A stretch of DNA of 64,000 bases from an uncultured SAR86 cluster bacterium. GTDB taxonomy: Bacteria > Pseudomonadota > Gammaproteobacteria > Magnimaribacterales > D2472. This document shows positions 37,679 through 46,810 of the stretch, one piece after another (the stretch's first letter is position 1; each line of letters begins with the position of its first letter). The translations under genes and the position numbers were made by a program. Where the stretch lies: the NCBI GenBank assembly GCA_902558375.1, contig CACEDQ010000005.1, positions 1-64,000 on the forward strand. Reading direction: 5' to 3'. A model generated the notes under the pieces. It was not told the origin of the DNA and ran no database searches. It saw only the letters and a list, made by a program, of their open reading frames with translations.

Positions 37679-39115
37679 ATGAAAGCATATAAGAAAAAAG
37701 GTTTTATATTTGGACTTGTGGTTTTTATAAGCATGATAATCTTACCACCTCCATCAGGCTTAAATGCAATCGGTTGGTCAGTAGCAGCAATTGTTACGTT
37801 AATGGCTATTTGGTGGGCTACTGAAGCTATACCTGTTCCAGTAACAGCATTACTTCCTTTGGCTTTATTTCCAATCATAGGAGTTAGCTCTTTTAAAGAA
37901 GCGGCTTTGCCATATGCAAATCCCAATATATATTTATTTCTTGGTGGTTTTATGCTCGCTTTAGCAATTGAAAGATCGGGTCTTCATAAGAGAATGGCCT
38001 TACATATGATTATTGCAGCTGGTTCAAGTGGACCTAGGCTTATTGGTGGCTTCATGACTATTGCTGCATTAATAAGTATGTTTGTAATGAATACATCTAC
38101 AACATTAATGCTTTTGCCAATTGGACTTGCAGTATGCTCAGTGGTTGCAAATACAATTCCAGGACTTTCTGAAAAAGAAACTAAGTTTTTTGATACATCT
38201 TTAATGCTTGGAATCGCTTATGCGGCGACAATTGGTGGAATGTCTACACTTGTTGGCACTGCTCCAAATATAGTTTTCAGCGCATTTATGCAAGAAACAT
38301 ACGGTATAGAGATCTCTATGATTCAATGGATGACTCTTGGAGTTCCTTTAGCAATTGTAATGCTGTATTCAGCTTGGTTAATTTTGACTAAGTATGTTTT
38401 TCCAACATCTTTTATTACTTCTGATGAAACTAAATTATATTTAAGAAATATGCTTGATGAGCAAGGCCCATTATCTAAAGATGAAAAAAAGATTTCGATA
38501 ATTTTTGGTTTAACAGCTCTTGCTTGGATGTTCAGAACAGTTTTAGATAATTATGATATGTTTTCTGGTCTAACTGATGCAGGCATAGCAATAATATCTG
38601 CAATTTTATTATTTATGATTCCTTCTAGCTCTAATAAGGGTGAGCTTCTTGATTGGGGTCAATCTGATAAATTGCCATGGGGTTTATTAATTCTTTTTGG
38701 TGGTGGGCTTTCCATCGCAGCTCAAATAAATTCAAGTGGTCTAGGTGTTTGGATTGGTGAAGGGTTAAGTATATTGAGTAGTGTCCCACCAATTTTCTTA
38801 ATACTTGCAGTTGCGGCTTTAATTATTTTTTTAACTGAAGTGACTTCAAATGTAGCAACTACTTCAACATTTTTGCCAGTTTTTGGTGCAGTTGCTATTG
38901 GCATAGGTGTACTTCCGGTATCGCTTACAGTTCCAGTTTGTCTAGCTGCAAGCTGTGCTTTTATGTTACCTGTTGCAACGCCTCCAAATGCTATAGTCTA
39001 TGGATCAGGCAAATTTACAATAGCAACAATGATGAAAGCAGGCTTTCTCCTTAACATTATTGGTATATTTGTTGTAACTTTATTTGCTTATTTTATAGCT
39101 CCTCAGATTTTCTAA
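37679..39115 (+). CDS. SLC13/DASS-family sodium:anion symporter
   Basis: This 478-aa membrane protein has about 11-12 helices and the two repeated motifs of the divalent anion:sodium symporter family: NTSTTLMLLPIG in the first half and SNVATTSTFLPVFG in the second. The early segment WWATEAIPVPVTALLPLALFP is also diagnostic. Family substrates are C4-dicarboxylates, citrate or sulfate, and the specificity here cannot be read. It lies 74 bp after the receptor stop, beyond a terminator, and its stop is 2 bp before ggt. It therefore probably heads a transporter-ggt unit. Confidence 0.9.
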   Translation: MKAYKKKGFIFGLVVFISMIILPPPSGLNAIGWSVAAIVTLMAIWWATEAIPVPVTALLPLALFPIIGVSSFKEAALPYANPNIYLFLGGFMLALAIERSGLHKRMALHMIIAAGSSGPRLIGGFMTIAALISMFVMNTSTTLMLLPIGLAVCSVVANTIPGLSEKETKFFDTSLMLGIAYAATIGGMSTLVGTAPNIVFSAFMQETYGIEISMIQWMTLGVPLAIVMLYSAWLILTKYVFPTSFITSDETKLYLRNMLDEQGPLSKDEKKISIIFGLTALAWMFRTVLDNYDMFSGLTDAGIAIISAILLFMIPSSSNKGELLDWGQSDKLPWGLLILFGGGLSIAAQINSSGLGVWIGEGLSILSSVPPIFLILAVAALIIFLTEVTSNVATTSTFLPVFGAVAIGIGVLPVSLTVPVCLAASCAFMLPVATPPNAIVYGSGKFTIATMMKAGFLLNIIGIFVVTLFAYFIAPQIF

Positions 39116-39117
39116 AG

Positions 39118-40866
39118 ATGCAAAAAACTCTCATAACTTCCTTGTTTCTATTCGCGAGCTTAATAGACTCAAGAAGTTATATAGACTATGAATCTCCATA
39201 TCATCCTGTTGTCGGTAAACATGGAATGGTTGTTAGCCAAAATTATTTATCATCGGACATTGGAATAGAGATTTTAAACAAAGGAGGCAATGCTATAGAT
39301 GCAGCAGTTGCAGTTGGATTTTCTTTAGCCGTTACTTTACCAAGAGCCGGTAATCTTGGTGGAGGTGGATTTATGCTTGTTTATATAAAAGAAAAAGATG
39401 AAATTTTTTATATAGACTATAGAAGCAAATCTCCTTTAAATGCTAATTTAGAAAATATCTTTGATATTGTTAGTCCTGATGGAAAAAAATTTGAAGTGGT
39501 ACCGAAGAATTTTGATATCAATAAATTTGATGTTTTAGATACCGGATATAAAGCATCTGCAGTTCCAGGAACAGTTGCCGGTTTGCTTGATGCACATGCA
39601 TATTTTGGTAAATTAGAATTGAAAGAAGTTCTTGCTCCAGCTATTGCTCAAGCTGCAGCTGGAATTAATGTTACTTATGATTTGCATAAGGCAATTGAAA
39701 GCACTCCAAGACTTTATGATGACTTAGAATCAAAACGCATATATTTTAAAAACGACACTGCAATTAAAGAAAATTCTATTCTTAAATTACCTGATCTTGC
39801 TAATACTCTAAGTCTAATATCACAATATGGAAAAGATGGCTTTTATAAGGGTGAAACAGCACAAAAGATAATTAAGGCAATGAACGAAAATGGTGGCTTA
39901 ATGGACTTAGAGGATTTTAGTCAGTATAAAGCTCATATAAGATCACCAATTTCAACTGAATATAGAGGACATAAAGTTTTTACAGCTGGGCCTCCTTCTG
40001 GTGGTGGAATTACTTTGTTAACCGCTTTAAATATTCTGAGTTTTTTTGAATTAGGAAAATATAAAAGTAACTCTATTGCAACATATCATTTATTTTCTGA
40101 GGCTTTAAGAAGAGGGCATAACAATAGATCATCTGAAGTAGGTGATCCTGATTTTTACAATGTTCCTGTAGATAAGTTGCTTTCAAAAGAAAGAGCTAAA
40201 GAATTTGTCAAGTCAATAAAATACAACAAAGCTAGTAAAGCCACATCAATTAAACCCTTAAGAGTAATAAACGAAAGTAGAGATACTACACATTACTCTA
40301 TAATCGATTCAGAGGGAAATGCAGTCTCCAATACCTATACTCTTGGAGCATCATTTGGCTCTGGAGTAACAATCCCTGGCACAGGCATATTAATGAATAA
40401 CCAGATGAATAATTTAATGTATAGAAATGGGAATGTTAATGTAGAAGGAAGAAGAGTTAGTCCTGGTAATCGTTTTAGTCCTGGCAAGAGGCCAATGAGT
40501 ACCATGGCTCCAGTAATGATATTTAATCAAGATAATGAACTTTCACTTATAACAGGATCACCTGGCGGCTCTTATATACCAGGAGCTATTTTAAGGGTAG
40601 TAACCGGAGTCATCGACTTTGATTTATCTATTGGTGATGCAACAATGCTTCCAAGGGTGCACAAAGATTGGCCATATAAGGGTATTGATTATGAAAAAAC
40701 TCTGAGCTCGGATATTGTAAAAGGTTTAAAAAGCATGGGGCATAAAACATCATCAAATAAAACTATGGGAAGCACCCAAAGCATTCATATAGTTGATGGT
40801 GTAAGGTATGGGTACGCAGATCTTAGAAGACCCAATGCTTCTGCTTCATTGCAAAAAACTAATTAA
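39118..40866 (+). CDS. ggt: Gamma-glutamyltransferase (gamma-glutamyltranspeptidase)
   Basis: This 582-aa Ntn hydrolase precursor has a short hydrophobic N-terminus consistent with export. It is expected to cut itself before Thr390 in the conserved TTHYSIIDSEGNAVSNTYTL region, giving large and small subunits. The motifs GNLGGGGFMLV, GPPSGGG and the small-subunit end GSPGGSYIPGAI are typical. The enzyme removes or transfers the gamma-glutamyl group of glutathione and related peptides in the periplasm. It follows the SLC13 transporter by 2 bp. Its end overlaps the convergent M20 gene by 8 nt. Confidence 0.95.
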   Translation: MQKTLITSLFLFASLIDSRSYIDYESPYHPVVGKHGMVVSQNYLSSDIGIEILNKGGNAIDAAVAVGFSLAVTLPRAGNLGGGGFMLVYIKEKDEIFYIDYRSKSPLNANLENIFDIVSPDGKKFEVVPKNFDINKFDVLDTGYKASAVPGTVAGLLDAHAYFGKLELKEVLAPAIAQAAAGINVTYDLHKAIESTPRLYDDLESKRIYFKNDTAIKENSILKLPDLANTLSLISQYGKDGFYKGETAQKIIKAMNENGGLMDLEDFSQYKAHIRSPISTEYRGHKVFTAGPPSGGGITLLTALNILSFFELGKYKSNSIATYHLFSEALRRGHNNRSSEVGDPDFYNVPVDKLLSKERAKEFVKSIKYNKASKATSIKPLRVINESRDTTHYSIIDSEGNAVSNTYTLGASFGSGVTIPGTGILMNNQMNNLMYRNGNVNVEGRRVSPGNRFSPGKRPMSTMAPVMIFNQDNELSLITGSPGGSYIPGAILRVVTGVIDFDLSIGDATMLPRVHKDWPYKGIDYEKTLSSDIVKGLKSMGHKTSSNKTMGSTQSIHIVDGVRYGYADLRRPNASASLQKTN

Positions 40867-42286
40867 CTCTGTAATTTAATGGTGGCTTTCTGTTACCTAA
40901 TAAGGCTTTATATTCAAAATTTTCTCCAACTCTGGTTTCTAGCTCTTTTTTGGCTTGTTGAATAACTTCAGGATTACTAAAAATTTCAACAGCAGTGGCT
41001 GATATTGTTTTAGCGGCTAATTCTGTTCCTTTTAATCCAATACTAGTACCACCTGCTGCAACAGCTTGCCACGAATGTGCTGCAGTTCCTGGAACCCATG
41101 TTGCAGTTCTTATTCCAGCAGTAGGTACAACCCAACTGACATCGCCAACGTCTGTAGAACCATAGCTATGAGAGGTTGTATATTCACTTACAAACTCTTG
41201 TGAACCTATTTCGGTTGTCGGTTCTAGAAAAGTTTTATAAAGAGTTTTCGCATAATCATTTTCTTCATCCGAATACTTTATTCCTCCAAATGAAGCTAGA
41301 TTTTTATGCATTATTTTTTGAATTACATCATTTGGTAAAAGCGAATAATTGCCATGCATCACCTCAAAAGTCATTTTGGTATCTGTTCCAATTGCTGCAC
41401 CTTCAGCAGTTTTTACAACTCTAGTAAATAATTCTTCAACCATGTGCATTTCAGGATGCCTCACATAGTAATAAACTTCAGCCAGATCTGGAACAACATT
41501 TGGTGCCAAACCTCCTTTAGTAATAACATAATGGATGCGGGATTCTTGTGGAATATGCTCTCTTAACATATTAACCATCATATTCATTGATTCAACTCCA
41601 TCTAATGCAGATCTGCCCTGTTCTGGAGCACCAGCTGCATGAGAAGAGATACCGCTAAAGGTAAATTTTGCTGATTTATTAGAATTTGATGTTCTTGAAT
41701 TTGCAGAATTAACATCATCTGGATGCCAGTGAAGAACTATATCAACATCATTAAATAATCCTTCTCTTACCATATAAACTTTTCCAGAGCCACCTTCTTC
41801 AGCAGGAGTTCCATAAAATCTTATTCTTCCCTTTACATTTTTTGACTCAAGCCATTCCTTGACCGCTACTGCTGCCCAAGCTGAAGCTGCACCAAATAAA
41901 TGATGGCCACAGGCATGACCAGCACCAGTCCCATTGTCTATGACATCTTTAAAAGGTGAGTTTGATTGAGCTAACCCAGGAAGAGCATCAAACTCTCCTA
42001 AAATAGCAATAACAGGGCCACTTGAGCCGTATTCAGCTATAAATGCTGTAGGTATACCAGCTACACTCTTAGTTATTTTAAAACCTTCTTTTTCAAGCTC
42101 AAAAGCAATCAAATTTGAGCTTTTAGTTTCTTGGTAACCCATTTCTGCATAACCCCATATTTTAAGAGCAACGTCTGAGAATTGTTTTTTATGATTAACA
42201 ATACTTTGATTAATTGATAAGGCAAACATATCTTCAGCCAAACCAAATGCAAGGACCAAAATTAAATAATTGAACTTTTTAAACAT
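40859..42286 (-). CDS. Exported M20 amidohydrolase (AbgB-like)
   Basis: This 475-aa M20 family metallohydrolase has a putative signal peptide (about residues 1-22), so it probably acts in the periplasm. Metal-site segments are visible: ILGEFDALPGLAQ, GHACGHHLFGA, PAEEGGSGK and VLHWHPDD. The overall pattern is closest to p-aminobenzoyl-glutamate or N-acyl-amino-acid hydrolases; the exact substrate is uncertain. An SD-like run of six G lies shortly before the start. It shares strand with, and lies 18 bp after, the methyltransferase gene, forming a fabI-methyltransferase-M20 run. Confidence 0.88.
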   Translation of the reverse strand: MFKKFNYLILVLAFGLAEDMFALSINQSIVNHKKQFSDVALKIWGYAEMGYQETKSSNLIAFELEKEGFKITKSVAGIPTAFIAEYGSSGPVIAILGEFDALPGLAQSNSPFKDVIDNGTGAGHACGHHLFGAASAWAAVAVKEWLESKNVKGRIRFYGTPAEEGGSGKVYMVREGLFNDVDIVLHWHPDDVNSANSRTSNSNKSAKFTFSGISSHAAGAPEQGRSALDGVESMNMMVNMLREHIPQESRIHYVITKGGLAPNVVPDLAEVYYYVRHPEMHMVEELFTRVVKTAEGAAIGTDTKMTFEVMHGNYSLLPNDVIQKIMHKNLASFGGIKYSDEENDYAKTLYKTFLEPTTEIGSQEFVSEYTTSHSYGSTDVGDVSWVVPTAGIRTATWVPGTAAHSWQAVAAGGTSIGLKGTELAAKTISATAVEIFSNPEVIQQAKKELETRVGENFEYKALLGNRKPPLNYRVN

Positions 42287-42304
42287 TATCCCCCCTAATG
42301 TTAA

Positions 42305-42922
42305 TTATTTTTTAGCCACACCCCAGTAATTGTAACCCGCAAATTTAGGTGTGCTTGGAAGATACATTTCTTCCATATTTAAAATTTTAAAACCAGATGA
42401 AGTAATTAAATTGGGAATATCTCTATTAAGATTACAGCCACCAGCTATTTTATTCCATATGGGGTTAATTCTTCTTTGCCATTTAGCAATATCCTTATCA
42501 GGTGCCAATCCATGCTCACAAAATAATAATTGTCCCTCAGTCTTCAACACTCTCATTATTTCAGAATTAGATAATTTAATATCTGGAATTGTGCACATAG
42601 TATATGTGATCAAAACTGTATCAATTGAGTTATCAGGCAAAGGAATAGCTTCTGCACCACATTGAAGAAATTCAATTTCAAACTCATTTTTTTTTGCTAC
42701 AGGTTTTGCTAATTTTATAAGTTCTTCAGATGGATCCAAGCCATACAAGTAGTCAATTTTAGATTTATTATAAAAAGGTATATTAAGCCCAGATCCAATA
42801 CCAACATCTAAAACAACTCCTTTAGCTAAAGGAACTATTTTATCTCTTTGATAATTAATTGGTTTTGAGCTACAAGCACAATTTAAAAATTTTGGAAGAA
42901 TATATTTATCATAGAAACCCAA
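42305..42922 (-). CDS. SAM-dependent class I methyltransferase (METTL7/UbiE-like)
   Basis: This 205-aa protein has the Rossmann SAM-binding motif VLDVGIGSGLNIPFY near residue 37. An acidic ribose-binding position follows in GLDPSEELI, then the motif GAEAIPLPDNSIDTVLITYTMC, which is seen in METTL7-like and UbiE-like enzymes. Substrates of bacterial relatives are mostly unknown (small thiols or lipids are possible). The gene lies 2 bp after fabI on the same strand, so co-transcription with fatty-acid synthesis is likely. Confidence 0.85.
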   Translation of the reverse strand: MGFYDKYILPKFLNCACSSKPINYQRDKIVPLAKGVVLDVGIGSGLNIPFYNKSKIDYLYGLDPSEELIKLAKPVAKKNEFEIEFLQCGAEAIPLPDNSIDTVLITYTMCTIPDIKLSNSEIMRVLKTEGQLLFCEHGLAPDKDIAKWQRRINPIWNKIAGGCNLNRDIPNLITSSGFKILNMEEMYLPSTPKFAGYNYWGVAKK

Positions 42923-42924
42923 AA

Positions 42925-43716
42925 CTAACTATCTGAAAACTCTACAAGAGGCATAGCAGCAGTATTAAAACCAGCATCTACATATGTAATTTCACCAGTT
43001 ATACCACTGGCGTAGTCTGAACATAAAAATGCTGCAACATTTCCAACTTCTTCAATTGTTACTGTTCTTCCAAGTGGTGCTCTAGAGGAATGTTGAGAAA
43101 GCATTTTTCTAAAATTTTTAACCCCTGAAGCAGCAAGAGTTTTAATTGGTCCTGCTGAGATAGCATTGACCCTGACGTTATCAGCACCCATCGATGCTGC
43201 AAGAAATCTTGTATTTGCTTCAAGACTTGCCTTAGCTAAACCCATAACGTTGTAATTTGGCATTGTTTGTATTGCTCCCAAATACGTTAGGGTAAGAAGG
43301 GCAGAACTATCATTAAGCATTGGTTTAGAAGCTTTAGCAAGAGCTGTAAAACTATATGAACTGATATCATGTGCCACTTTAAAACCTTCTCTAGTTGTAA
43401 CATCTACAAAATTTCCTGTTAATTGATCGGCGGGAGCAAATCCTATTGAATGAACAAAACCATCAAAGGTGTTCCAACGTTTACGGAGCTCCTCAAAAGA
43501 CTTTTCTATTGAATCATCTTTAGACACATCACATTCAATTAATATTTCAGATCCATATTCTTTGGCGAGTGGCTCAAGGTTCTTTAATAATCTTTCATTT
43601 TGATAGGTAAATGCTAGCTCAGCTCCCTCTCTATGCATTGCAGCAGCAATACCTGATGCGATGGAGTACTTATTAGCTAAGCCCGTAATTAAAATTTTTT
43701 TATTTTTAAGTAACAT
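42925..43716 (-). CDS. fabI: Enoyl-[acyl-carrier-protein] reductase FabI
   Basis: This 263-aa SDR-family enzyme performs the last step of each fatty-acid elongation cycle, reducing enoyl-ACP with NAD(P)H. FabI features are visible: the N-terminal [16 protein letters not shown] nucleotide loop, [15 protein letters not shown], and the Tyr-x6-Lys active site in [15 protein letters not shown]. It is the target class of triclosan-type inhibitors. It heads a run with a methyltransferase and the M20 hydrolase. It is divergent from the second TonB-dependent receptor across 236 bp of A+T-rich DNA. Confidence 0.96.
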   Translation of the reverse strand: MLLKNKKILITGLANKYSIASGIAAAMHREGAELAFTYQNERLLKNLEPLAKEYGSEILIECDVSKDDSIEKSFEELRKRWNTFDGFVHSIGFAPADQLTGNFVDVTTREGFKVAHDISSYSFTALAKASKPMLNDSSALLTLTYLGAIQTMPNYNVMGLAKASLEANTRFLAASMGADNVRVNAISAGPIKTLAASGVKNFRKMLSQHSSRAPLGRTVTIEEVGNVAAFLCSDYASGITGEITYVDAGFNTAAMPLVEFSDS

Positions 43717-43874
43717 TTTTCTCTAAGTATTTAAAATAGTTATTGTAAAAGAAAACCATATTTTAATCTCAAATAAATATGTTTAATATATTGAAATATA
43801 AGAGAAACGAATAATTAATTATAAAATATATATAAAAAAGATTATTTTTTTTTGCTTTATTAAAAAAAAGCGTT

Positions 43875-43917
43875 CACAATAGCGAATATTGTGTAAAACA
43901 ATTATGTTTTATATATA
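43875..43917 (+). promoter_or_regulatory. Promoter with overlapping dyad upstream of the second TonB receptor
   Basis: A perfect inverted repeat CACAATA-N5-TATTGTG (43875-43893) overlaps a possible -35 TTGTGT (43889-43894). A TATATA -10 (43912-43917) lies 17 bp further. This layout suggests a repressor site over the promoter. Upstream lies an A/T-tract region. The remaining 43717-43952 spacer shows no gene. Confidence 0.45.
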
Positions 43918-43952
43918 TATTTATTAATGATAAACATAACTAGGGGAATCGT

Positions 43953-46718
43953 ATGTTAAATAAAAAAAGCTTTTTATATACATTCTTTGCTCTTTCATTA
44001 GTTGCTTTTAATACTAATGTTTTTGCTCAGGATGATGATAACGTCGAGGAAGTTATTGTTACTGGATCTAAAATTACTAAAGATGAGTTCTCATCATCTA
44101 GCCCAATAACAATAATAACTGAAGAGGATATCTTAAGTGCTGGTAATGCTAGTGTTGATGAGTATCTTAAATATACTCCAGCATTTACAGGCTACCAGTT
44201 AGGAACATCAACCAATAATGGTGGTGATGGTTCAAGAAAAGTTGATTTGAGAGGTTTGGGTTTTAATAGAACACTCGTACTTCTCAATGGAAAAAGAACA
44301 ATCGGTGATATTGGTGGCGATGGTGCCGTAGATATCGGCGGTATACCTGAAATGATGATCAAAAGAGTTGAAGTCCTAAAAGATGGCGCTTCTACTATTT
44401 ACGGTTCTGATGCTATTTCAGGTGTTGTTAACTTTATTCTTGATGATAAATTTACTGGTCTTAAAGTCCAAGCCGGAATGGGTGAAGGTACTGAAAATGG
44501 CCAAGCTAGAGACGAAAGCGTTGGTATGATGGCAGGTATTGGAGGAGATAATGGAAACGTAGTATTCTCAGCTTCTTGGAAAAACCAAAAAGAAATGCTC
44601 CAAGCAGAACAACCATGGGCTAATGATGCTCTATACCCACAAATTCAGTCTGATGGATCATTTAAGGCTGTAGGTTCTGGTTCAAGTAATAGTAGAAAAA
44701 TTAGAGGACCTGGTGGTAACTATATTTATGACAGTTCTATTGGTGCTGCTCGACCATTTACAGCTGCTGACGTTTATAACTATGCTCCTGTTAATGCGTT
44801 AATAACACCTAATGAAAGAACTCAAATGGGTGTATTAGGTACCTTAGAAGTTACAGATAATGTTGAAATGTATTTTTCAGGTATCTATAACAGAAGATAT
44901 TCACATCAAAGATTAGCTCCTGATGCTTCATTTGCTGTAAATTCAGCAGTTGAAACACCAAATAATGGTGCTCAATATAATGATTGGGTTCCAGCTAATA
45001 ACCCATACAACCCTTTTGGTTCAGTTAACTGTTCAAATTCAGCTGGTATCTGTGATGTCGCTGTTAGAATTAACAGAAGATTTGAAGAGTCTGGTGGACG
45101 TATTTTTGAACAAACTGTTGACGCGTATAGCATTGTAACTGGTTTCAGATTTGAAGCGATGGGTTGGAATCATGACATTTCAATGACATTTGCTGAAACT
45201 GAGCAAGTTGATGAAACATTAAACTATGGTAGATTCGATAGATGGGCTATCGCTGTAGACCCTGTAGCATGTGCTGCTAATTCAGCTTGTCCAGGAGTTT
45301 TAAACCCATTTGGTGAGTTTGGAAGTATTACACCTGAGCAAATGAGCTTCTTAACTGCAGGTTCATTAAAAGATCAGTCAGGTGCTGATTTTGAGATGAT
45401 TTCATGGGTTGTATCAAATGATATGTTTGCATTCGGTGTTGAAAAGAGACAAGAATTTGGATATTTCAAACCTGATGAGTTTAGTGCTGAAGGCCTAACA
45501 ACTGGTGGTGCATCTGCTCCGCTAAGAGGTGGATTTAGTGTTACTGAAGTATTTGGTGAGTATTTAGCTAAAGTTTCAGATGAATTAACAGTTGATATGT
45601 CTGTAAGATATTCTGATTATGATACTGTTGGTGACACAACCAACTTTAAAATTGGTGCTGATTATGTATTAAGTGAAGATGTAAGATTAAGAGCTTCATA
45701 TGGTACTGGCTTCAGAGCTCCAAACGTATCAGAGCTTAATACAGATGCTTCGACAACCTTCCCAGTTATTGACTTGCCTTGTGAGCTTGGTGACAGAAGA
45801 TTGGCTGCTGGAGCTATTTCACAAACTATACATTCAAATTGTCAAGCCCTTGGTTATGACACTTCTGATGCTGGTGAATATGGTTTTGCATGGCAGTCTT
45901 ATCATGAGTATTATGCTGATGGTCAATTAGCACCTGAAGAATCAACTAACTTATCATTTGGTGCTGTTATGGATTCTGATATGCTTGGTGGCGTTCAAAT
46001 GTCTGTGGATTACTTTAATATAGAAATTGATAAAGTTATTGCATTACCAATTGCTAATCTTATTTTCTTAGATTGTTTATCACAAACAACTATGGACTTC
46101 TCAAAAGGTAGTTGTGGTCTATTTATAGATTATGGTTTGAATGATAGTTCAAGCTTTGGTCCTAATGGATTGCAATACTTTGGATATCCAGGTGATATTG
46201 AAACTCCATGGGGTAACCAAGGAACTTTCACATCTGATGGTATAGATTTTGCTTTAAGCACATCAGGTGATCTTGATATGGGAGCTGTAAGTGGTTACTC
46301 AGTTAACTTCGATGCTACATGGCACAATTCATATGAACAAGAATTCACATATGGTGGCGGTAGAGATTATGTTGGTTCAGCTGACGGTTTTGCTGTATAC
46401 CCTGAGCTTAGATATGTACTAGCTCTTGGTGTAAATGGTGACTCATGGAATGCTTCTTGGAATATTAGATTTGTAAGTGAATCTGATGACGTTTGGAGAC
46501 ATCCTTCAGTTACTGCTGACGCTGTAGCAGAGGCTACAACATATCATGACCTCACAACAAGTTATGATTTTGGTAATACTGTACTTAGATTCGGTGTTAA
46601 CAATTTAACTGATGAGAAACCGCCTTATTTCCATTCAAACTTTAACGGAAATACAGAGCCAGGTGTCTATGATGTCATTGGAAGAAGAATGTTTATGTCT
46701 GTTACTGCAACATTCTAA
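43953..46718 (+). CDS. TonB-dependent outer-membrane receptor
   Basis: This 921-aa receptor has a signal peptide (ending near FAQDDD, about residue 26) and a TonB-box-like EEVIVTGSKI. The plug segments are SPITIITEEDILSAG, VDLRGLGFNRTLVLLNGKRT and RVEVLKDGASTIYGSDAISG, and the barrel ends in Phe (SVTATF). It is a paralogue-type relative of the receptor at 34683, but the barrel sequences differ, so a different ligand is likely. A ribosome-binding site (AGGGGAA) sits 4-5 nt before the ATG. A dyad overlaps its likely promoter and a palindromic terminator follows. Confidence 0.94.
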   Translation: MLNKKSFLYTFFALSLVAFNTNVFAQDDDNVEEVIVTGSKITKDEFSSSSPITIITEEDILSAGNASVDEYLKYTPAFTGYQLGTSTNNGGDGSRKVDLRGLGFNRTLVLLNGKRTIGDIGGDGAVDIGGIPEMMIKRVEVLKDGASTIYGSDAISGVVNFILDDKFTGLKVQAGMGEGTENGQARDESVGMMAGIGGDNGNVVFSASWKNQKEMLQAEQPWANDALYPQIQSDGSFKAVGSGSSNSRKIRGPGGNYIYDSSIGAARPFTAADVYNYAPVNALITPNERTQMGVLGTLEVTDNVEMYFSGIYNRRYSHQRLAPDASFAVNSAVETPNNGAQYNDWVPANNPYNPFGSVNCSNSAGICDVAVRINRRFEESGGRIFEQTVDAYSIVTGFRFEAMGWNHDISMTFAETEQVDETLNYGRFDRWAIAVDPVACAANSACPGVLNPFGEFGSITPEQMSFLTAGSLKDQSGADFEMISWVVSNDMFAFGVEKRQEFGYFKPDEFSAEGLTTGGASAPLRGGFSVTEVFGEYLAKVSDELTVDMSVRYSDYDTVGDTTNFKIGADYVLSEDVRLRASYGTGFRAPNVSELNTDASTTFPVIDLPCELGDRRLAAGAISQTIHSNCQALGYDTSDAGEYGFAWQSYHEYYADGQLAPEESTNLSFGAVMDSDMLGGVQMSVDYFNIEIDKVIALPIANLIFLDCLSQTTMDFSKGSCGLFIDYGLNDSSSFGPNGLQYFGYPGDIETPWGNQGTFTSDGIDFALSTSGDLDMGAVSGYSVNFDATWHNSYEQEFTYGGGRDYVGSADGFAVYPELRYVLALGVNGDSWNASWNIRFVSESDDVWRHPSVTADAVAEATTYHDLTTSYDFGNTVLRFGVNNLTDEKPPYFHSNFNGNTEPGVYDVIGRRMFMSVTATF

Positions 46719-46734
46719 AACCATAAAATCTAAT

Positions 46735-46763
46735 AAAAAGGCTGCATATGCAGCCTTTTTTTT
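46735..46763 (+). terminator. Rho-independent terminator after the second TonB receptor
   Basis: A 26-bp perfect palindrome (46735-46760) with the arm AAAAAGGCTGCA and a T run. By symmetry it could also stop transcription arriving from the convergent gene. Confidence 0.92.
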
Positions 46764-46810
46764 GCATAAAATTTAGTATGATTTATTTTAATTTTTAGAA
46801 TGATTAAATA

